From Gemmatimonadota bacterium (lineage in GTDB: Bacteria > Gemmatimonadota > Gemmatimonadetes > Gemmatimonadales > GWC2-71-9): a stretch of 9,280 bases of DNA. Location: assembly GCA_003221075.1 (NCBI GenBank), contig QHUF01000114.1, forward strand, positions 1 to 9,280. Direction: 5' to 3'. The notes under the pieces were generated by a model. That model saw nothing but the letters and a program-made list of their open reading frames with translations, ran no database searches and was not told the origin of the DNA. The translations under genes were made by a program, and so were the position numbers. This document shows positions 5,797 to 9,280 of the stretch, in pieces (positions within the stretch are counted from its first letter, which is position 1; each line of letters starts with the position of its first letter).

Positions 5797-5832
5797 TTGC
5801 CCGGTAGACCGCGCAACATTACTGTTGCGTGA
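5797..5832 (+). promoter_or_regulatory. Candidate promoter of the antitoxin-toxin operon, giving a leaderless mRNA
   Basis: TTGCCC (5797-5802) and TACTGT (5820-5825) are separated by 17 bp and fit a sigma-70-type promoter loosely. Initiation 7-8 nt downstream would fall at or beside the ATG at 5833. The ATG has no Shine-Dalgarno sequence, which suits a leaderless transcript. The match to consensus is modest, so this is a hypothesis. Confidence 0.35.
5812..5829. promoter_or_regulatory. Operator-like dyad upstream of the antitoxin gene
   Basis: CGCAACA-TTAC-TGTTGCG is a perfect 7-bp inverted repeat around a 4-bp centre, ending 3 bp before the antitoxin ATG (5833). Xre-family antitoxins commonly repress their own operons by binding such dyads. 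The site overlaps the candidate -10 box, so binding would block transcription. The repeat is seen; the autoregulation is inferred from the family. Confidence 0.6.
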
Positions 5833-6186
5833 ATGGCCAGACGCGTTCGAGCGAACAAGTCCCTGATCAAGCAGCGCTACCACGTCGCCAAAGTCGCCTT
5901 CCCGGACGATGCCGACCTGGCGCGCAGTCTGGGTGTGCACCGCAGCGCCGTGGTGCGGTGGAAGCGCGGCGAAGCGCCCGCGCCCCAGAACTGGGAGCAG
6001 CTCATCGGCTTGGACGCCGTGGTGTCGCTGCTGGAAGGATTTCTCGAGCTCGCATCCATCCCCAAGTGGCTGCGCGGCCTCAACGCGCACCTCGGCGAGC
6101 GCCGCCCGATCGACGTGATCCGGCAGGGGCGGCTCTCCGAAGTCGTCCGCGCGATCGAGGCCGAAAGGGCCGGCGCCTTCGCCTGA
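5833..6186 (+). CDS. MbcA/ParS/Xre-family antitoxin (DUF2384-type)
   Basis: This 117-aa DNA-binding antitoxin neutralises the RES toxin encoded next to it and probably represses the operon. A helix-turn-helix covers about residues 26-48 (ADLARSLGVHRSAVVRWKRGE). The toxin-binding C-terminal domain spans about 58-115. Its hallmark is W79 in PKWLRGLNAHLGERRPID, then V95-x-x-x-G99 and EVVRAIEAERAGAFA, matching the family pattern 'W L..pn..L.g..PiD.l..G...eV..ai.a...G.fa'. The start ATG follows a perfect dyad and has no Shine-Dalgarno sequence, so the mRNA may be leaderless. The stop TGA shares its A with the toxin ATG (6186), the tight coupling typical of these modules. Length and gene order are normal for Xre-RES systems. 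The reading frame is uninterrupted. Confidence 0.9.
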   Translation: MARRVRANKSLIKQRYHVAKVAFPDDADLARSLGVHRSAVVRWKRGEAPAPQNWEQLIGLDAVVSLLEGFLELASIPKWLRGLNAHLGERRPIDVIRQGRLSEVVRAIEAERAGAFA

Positions 6187-6728
6187 TGGGTTGGCGGGTA
6201 TTTCCGTGGGACCCCGGCGCGAAGCCCGGCGAGCCGTTCTCTCCCAGCTACATCTATCCCCACCAGGGTGCCGGCCGCTTCGACGTGGACGACAAGCTCG
6301 TCGTCTACCTCGCCGAGACCGCGGTGCATGCCGTCGCTGAGAAGCTGCAGCGCTTCCGCGGCCAGAAGATCGATCGCAAAGACTTGATCGAATCCGGAAA
6401 GCCGTTGGCACTCGTCGAATGCCGGCTGGGGAAGCTCAAGCTCGCCGACCTGTGCGATCCCGCTGTCCTCGTGAAGCACGACATCAGACCGGATGTCTTG
6501 GCGAGCCGGGACTTCGCAAAGACTCAGCGCGTGGCGGCCGCCCTCTATAAGGAAGGGTTTGCGGGACTGCGGTGGTGGTCAGCGCTGTCCGGTGACTGGC
6601 ATACGATCGTCGTGTTTGAGGGAGAGATCGAGTACGCCGAGCCCGAGCCGCTCGCGATCGGGCACAAGGTGGTGCAGGAGGCTAGTGTGGCCCTGGGGAT
6701 CCAGCGCTCCGCTCTGACCCGCGAATGA
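6186..6728 (+). CDS. RES-domain toxin (NAD+-consuming)
   Basis: This 180-aa protein is the toxin of an Xre-RES module. Characterised RES toxins such as MbcT and ParT-like enzymes deplete NAD+ or modify proteins in the cytoplasm with an ADP-ribosyltransferase-like fold. The family's Arg, Glu and Ser are visible as Arg31 in GAGRFD, Glu52 in YLAETAVHAVAEKL and Ser132 in GLRWWSALSGDWHTIVVF. YLAET and the closing VVFEGE strand also fit. The ATG at 6186 is taken because it overlaps the antitoxin TGA (TGATG), so translation is probably by reinitiation; no Shine-Dalgarno sequence is obvious. The 3' end overlaps the convergent beta-helix gene by 47 nt (6682-6728). All key residues are present, so it appears functional. 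Which chemistry it performs (phosphorolysis, hydrolysis or protein ADP-ribosylation) cannot be told from sequence. Confidence 0.9.
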   Translation: MGWRVFPWDPGAKPGEPFSPSYIYPHQGAGRFDVDDKLVVYLAETAVHAVAEKLQRFRGQKIDRKDLIESGKPLALVECRLGKLKLADLCDPAVLVKHDIRPDVLASRDFAKTQRVAAALYKEGFAGLRWWSALSGDWHTIVVFEGEIEYAEPEPLAIGHKVVQEASVALGIQRSALTRE

Positions 6729-8652
6729 TGTCCAGCCGCAGCTCGACCCAGCCATCTACCTGCCGATACTCGACGCGCAGATCGTGCTTCCCCGCCGTGA
6801 GTGGCGCGTAGTCGACCTGCGATTCGTGCGCCGTCCAAGCGTCGATCGCGAGCGTACCGTCGATCCAGACGCGAACGGCGTTATCACTGATCGTGCGAAG
6901 TGAGTAGGTGCCGGGCGGGAGCACCACCGTCCCGGTGGCCTCCAGCGACCAGTGCCTTTGCGGCAGGTCCTTGTACGCAGCCGGTGGACGGTACCACATG
7001 AAATCGAGCCTCGGTAAACCCCGCGGCGTGGCCGCAGGGCTCGTGACCCCTGACGAGTCCGAGAACCGCACGCTCCAATCGATTCGCGGCTCGAACCGAG
7101 CGTAGCTGAAGCGCGTGCCTCCGGATTCGAGCATAATTTCCCAATCGCCTGTCGAATCACGACGCGGCACGACGCCGATCGTATCGCCGATTCGCCCTAC
7201 CGCGCGCGACAGCGTCGCGACCCCACGAAGTGAAACGAGTCGCCAGCGACCGGCGGGACCGAGCGTCACGAGGCGCAATGGAACCGCGCGGGTGGAGTCG
7301 ACCGGCCAGAGTTTGGGCGATTCCCAGTTGTACGGTCCCCATTCGTCGACGACGATCGCCGAGCGATCACGACCTGCTAAGGGCGGCGAAGGGCGGCGAA
7401 GGGCGGCGAGATAAGGCGGCGGCACAGGGCGACTAATGACCGCGAGCGTATCCACACCCGTCGTGTTGCGCATCTGAAGCATCGTCCGATTTCCTGCGAA
7501 CTCATTGCCGCCGATCCGGTAATCGCGACTCCTCGTGTCGTGATGCCTCGGATAGCCCCAGTCGGAGGGTTCGATCGAATCCGCCCACAACCGGATCGCG
7601 GTCGAGTCGCGATCGAAGCGGTTGTTGGCGATGACATTGTCCTGGCCATGCTCGATGGCGACGCCGGTGCGGTTGCCGCGGAAATCATTCCCCACGATTT
7701 CGGTCTGGAAGCTGTAGCCGCCCCACACGCCGTACTCGCTGCCCCAGGCGCGGTTCGCGATGATCTCGTTGCGGCCGAAGGTGGCCTCGACGCCGTTCGC
7801 CGTCGCATAGCTGACGTCGTTGCCGTAGAAGAGGTTGTCGTTCGCGCCAGCCGTTCCCGAGTCCATCGTCGTCTGGCCCGCCCACAGGAAAACGCCGTCA
7901 CCGCCGTGTGTCAGCGAATTGAGCGCGACGAGGTTGCGTGAGCTCTGCTCGAACAACAGGAGATCGGCGGAATCCTGACCGCGCGAGTAGAACTTGTGAC
8001 TGTAGCCGCGGACGTTGTAATCGAGCTCGTTGTGGATGATCGTGTCGTCCGACGAGCGATACAGACCGATGCCGAGTCCCGAGTTGAACGAGAAGGTGTT
8101 GTCGCGAATCATGGCGCCGTTGGTTCGCACGAGCAGCAATCCATTCATGCCACCGACCGCGCTGTTCCCGCGCATTTCCGCGCCTTTGACGTCCTGCAGA
8201 TAGATCGCGGCCCCGAACCTGAGCCACTCATCCTTTTCGTTGTGATGAAATGAGAGCCAGTCGACCAGGCTCTCGTGCTCGACCAGACTGAAAAGCCGAG
8301 GCTTCCAGTTGTTGCTGAGATCGTTGTCCCGCAGGGTAAGCCGCCGTGTGCCGCGCGCCAGGATACCGACTTTGTATCCATGGATACGGGCTTTGACGAT
8401 GCGGATGTTGCTGCCCCCGTCGATGACGATGGCGGTGTCGCGGGCCTGATCGGGATCCGTCTGGGGGTCGATCCCCTCGAGCGTCGCGCCGCGGAAGTCG
8501 ACCGTGATGTTGTCGCCCCGCACGATGATCGGAGCACCGGTGAGGCGGTAGGTCTTGGGCACCACTTTCGCCGATTGCGTGATGATCATGCCCGGCTGCA
8601 GTTCAATCGTGCCTTGGGGGACTTGCGCAAGCGCCAACACTATCAGCAGCAT
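6682..8652 (-). CDS. Exported right-handed beta-helix protein with C-terminal PA14-like domain
   Basis: This 656-aa protein is probably extracellular or periplasmic. The N-terminus (MLLIVLALAQVPQG) is a very short signal-like segment. An in-frame TAA four codons upstream (8662-8664) excludes a longer start. Residues about 40-395 are a chain of parallel beta-helix coils: repeated N-N-x-(I/F)-x-x-N patterns such as MIRDNTFSFNSGLGIGLY, DNLFYGNDVS, NEIIANRAWG and DNVIANNRFD, as in NosD-like and polysaccharide-acting helices. Residues about 550-642 look like a PA14-type carbohydrate-binding domain: LPPGTYSLRTISDNAVRVWIDG, then GKHDLRVEYRQ and VELRLDI. A 10-bp repeat at residues 415-424 lies between these parts. 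No catalytic residues can be assigned, so lyase, hydrolase or surface-binding roles all remain possible. Codon use looks normal for the window. Confidence 0.85.
   Translation of the reverse strand: MLLIVLALAQVPQGTIELQPGMIITQSAKVVPKTYRLTGAPIIVRGDNITVDFRGATLEGIDPQTDPDQARDTAIVIDGGSNIRIVKARIHGYKVGILARGTRRLTLRDNDLSNNWKPRLFSLVEHESLVDWLSFHHNEKDEWLRFGAAIYLQDVKGAEMRGNSAVGGMNGLLLVRTNGAMIRDNTFSFNSGLGIGLYRSSDDTIIHNELDYNVRGYSHKFYSRGQDSADLLLFEQSSRNLVALNSLTHGGDGVFLWAGQTTMDSGTAGANDNLFYGNDVSYATANGVEATFGRNEIIANRAWGSEYGVWGGYSFQTEIVGNDFRGNRTGVAIEHGQDNVIANNRFDRDSTAIRLWADSIEPSDWGYPRHHDTRSRDYRIGGNEFAGNRTMLQMRNTTGVDTLAVISRPVPPPYLAALRRPSPPLAGRDRSAIVVDEWGPYNWESPKLWPVDSTRAVPLRLVTLGPAGRWRLVSLRGVATLSRAVGRIGDTIGVVPRRDSTGDWEIMLESGGTRFSYARFEPRIDWSVRFSDSSGVTSPAATPRGLPRLDFMWYRPPAAYKDLPQRHWSLEATGTVVLPPGTYSLRTISDNAVRVWIDGTLAIDAWTAHESQVDYAPLTAGKHDLRVEYRQVDGWVELRLDIIRGSERSAGSPGPH
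7379..7409. repeat. 10-bp tandem repeat (3.1 copies) inside the beta-helix gene
   Basis: AAGGGCGGCG is repeated exactly three times (7379-7388, 7389-7398, 7399-7408), plus one base. On the coding minus strand it encodes LAALRRPSPP. Because 10 is not a multiple of 3, gain or loss of one copy would shift the frame and remove the C-terminal PA14-like part. Confidence 0.9.
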
Positions 8653-8663
8653 GGGTCCAACTT

Positions 8664-9280
8664 ATGCTCGCCGGTGAGCTTCCGCTCGTCACTGCCCTGC
8701 CCTTCGTGGCGCTGCTGCTCGCGATCGCGCTCGCGCCGCTCGCCGCGCCGCACTGGTGGCATCACAACCGCAACAAGGCGCTCGTGGCGCTGCTCGTGTC
8801 GGCACCGATCCTCGCGTACCTGGGCATCCACGCTCCCGAGCTGCTGCACGAGAAGTTCCACGAGTACATCGGGTTCATCGTCGTCATCGGTGCGCTCTTC
8901 GTCGTCACGGGCGGAATTCACATTCAGGGCTCGCTCGCGGGCACGCCGCTCGTCAACACCGGCATGCTGGGCATCGGCGCTGTGCTCGCGAACCTGCTTG
9001 GCACCACCGGCGCCTCGGTCTTGTTGATCCGGCCGCTGCTCCGCGCCAACAAGCCCCGCAAACGCGTCGCCCACATCGTCATCTTCTTCATCTTTATCGT
9101 CGCCAACTGCGGCGGCCTGCTCACGCCCCTCGGCGACCCCCCTCTGCTGCTCGGCTATCTGAAAGGCGTCCCCTTCGACTGGACGCTACACCTTTGGCCC
9201 CAGTGGCTCACGATCAACGGTATTCTGCTCGTGATCTTCAATTTCTGGGATCAATGGGCGCTGAATAAGGACGAGAAGGA
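8664..9280 (+). CDS. NhaD/CitM-type ion transporter (sodium:proton antiporter family), 3' truncated by window
   Basis: The first 205 residues of an inner-membrane transporter of the IT superfamily (ArsB/NhaD/CitMHS-like) are present, and the frame is still open at the window end. Transmembrane segments are plausible at about residues 7-28, 38-55, 69-88, 99-123, 136-155 and 180-197. Family signatures are GGIHI (83-87), LLGTTGASVLLIRPLLRAN (111-129) and the re-entrant loop NCGGLLTPLGDPPLLLGYL (148-166). The ATG at 8664 has no clear Shine-Dalgarno sequence, but the hydrophobic N-terminus begins right after it. The gene starts only 11 bp from the divergent beta-helix gene, so any promoter must lie inside that gene's 5' coding region. 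The substrate (Na+/H+ or a carboxylate) cannot be decided from this half. Confidence 0.85.
   Translation, partial: MLAGELPLVTALPFVALLLAIALAPLAAPHWWHHNRNKALVALLVSAPILAYLGIHAPELLHEKFHEYIGFIVVIGALFVVTGGIHIQGSLAGTPLVNTGMLGIGAVLANLLGTTGASVLLIRPLLRANKPRKRVAHIVIFFIFIVANCGGLLTPLGDPPLLLGYLKGVPFDWTLHLWPQWLTINGILLVIFNFWDQWALNKDEK

Larger units (their letters stand above)
5614..5832 (+). pseudogene. Possible decayed exported serine hydrolase (beta-lactamase/CubicO-like) remnant
   Basis: This spacer between divergent genes holds an open frame of 72 aa starting MRPLFAAFLTAVLAAPLNAQA, a convincing signal peptide with an AxA-type cleavage site. The sequence after it in that frame is not protein-like. In frame 2, 5687-5734 reads LSGVVLVAQVGVPQFD, which resembles the first mature strand of class C beta-lactamase/CubicO hydrolases (SGVVLVA.dGkp). 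Back in the first frame, 5752-5790 reads VTMGQILEQHSSA, resembling their iTirqLLtHtSG block. In an intact gene the SxxK segment would lie between these blocks, and it is absent. I infer a gene reduced by deletions and frameshifts. The match is by eye and weak. The alternative is that this is simply non-coding spacer. No ribosome binding site is evident. Confidence 0.3.

Noticed and set aside
5576..5870. The 191-codon minus-strand frame starting at 5870 as the full form of the 92-aa protein
   Set aside because: The first 85 residues are Arg/Cys-rich, unlike a protein domain, and run through the operator dyad and into the antitoxin start. The start at 5573 or 5615 is more credible.
5829..6185. 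Extension of the RES toxin upstream to about 5829 in the same frame (299 aa)
   Set aside because: The extension is the out-of-frame shadow of the antitoxin gene and looks like Arg/Pro-rich noise. The antitoxin frame is conserved and the TGATG overlap supports a start at 6186.
7377..7901. A 174-codon minus-strand frame rich in Ala/Thr/Ser/Arg inside the beta-helix gene
   Set aside because: It is a shadow of the same-strand beta-helix gene in another frame, with the low-complexity composition typical of such shadows.

Overview
The window is GC-rich, densely coded bacterial DNA of an environmental type. It has a periplasmic PQQ-dependent alcohol dehydrogenase paired with a lipoprotein cytochrome c, several exported proteins, a YpdA-type flavoprotein, a serine/threonine kinase homologue and an Xre-RES toxin-antitoxin pair. 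The mix would fit a soil lineage such as Gemmatimonadota or Acidobacteriota. That is a guess from gene content, since no marker gene is present.

Layout. (1) 1-2567, plus strand: the 3' part of a PQQ-dependent alcohol dehydrogenase broken by a deletion plus frameshift near 319-325, then a lipoprotein cytochrome c that overlaps it by 19 nt, then an unrecognised lipoprotein. (2) 2568-2770: a long imperfect palindrome (centre 2669) built from a heptamer repeated about every 14 bp. It lies between convergent stop codons and also encodes the tail of the next gene. (3) 2734-5573, minus strand, listed in transcription order: a 92-aa unknown protein, ypdA, a degenerate protein kinase, a two-TM small protein, a terminator-like hairpin, and an exported TPR protein. 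Hairpins cover or abut three of these start codons, and a G-quadruplex motif abuts a fourth. (4) 5574-5832: a divergent spacer with a possible decayed serine-hydrolase gene and a near-perfect operator-like dyad. (5) 5833-6728, plus strand: an MbcA/ParS/Xre-type antitoxin and a RES-domain toxin overlapping by one base. (6) 6682-8652, minus strand: an exported beta-helix protein with a C-terminal PA14-like domain and an internal out-of-frame 10-bp tandem repeat. (7) 8664 to the window end, plus strand: the N-terminal part of an NhaD/CitM-like ion transporter, starting 11 bp from the divergent beta-helix gene.

How the genes work together. The dehydrogenase and cytochrome c would form a periplasmic alcohol oxidation chain if the dehydrogenase were intact. 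The ypdA cluster looks like a thiol-redox or signalling operon of unknown role, in which both ypdA and the kinase lack residues normally considered catalytic. The antitoxin-toxin pair is a self-contained module whose toxin is expected to destroy NAD+. It is inserted between a gene remnant and a convergent neighbour that it overlaps by 47 nt. I saw no tRNA, rRNA, CRISPR array or insertion sequence. The most novel-looking signals are the repeat-built palindrome, the degenerate kinase next to a variant YpdA, and the frameshift-prone repeat in the beta-helix gene.
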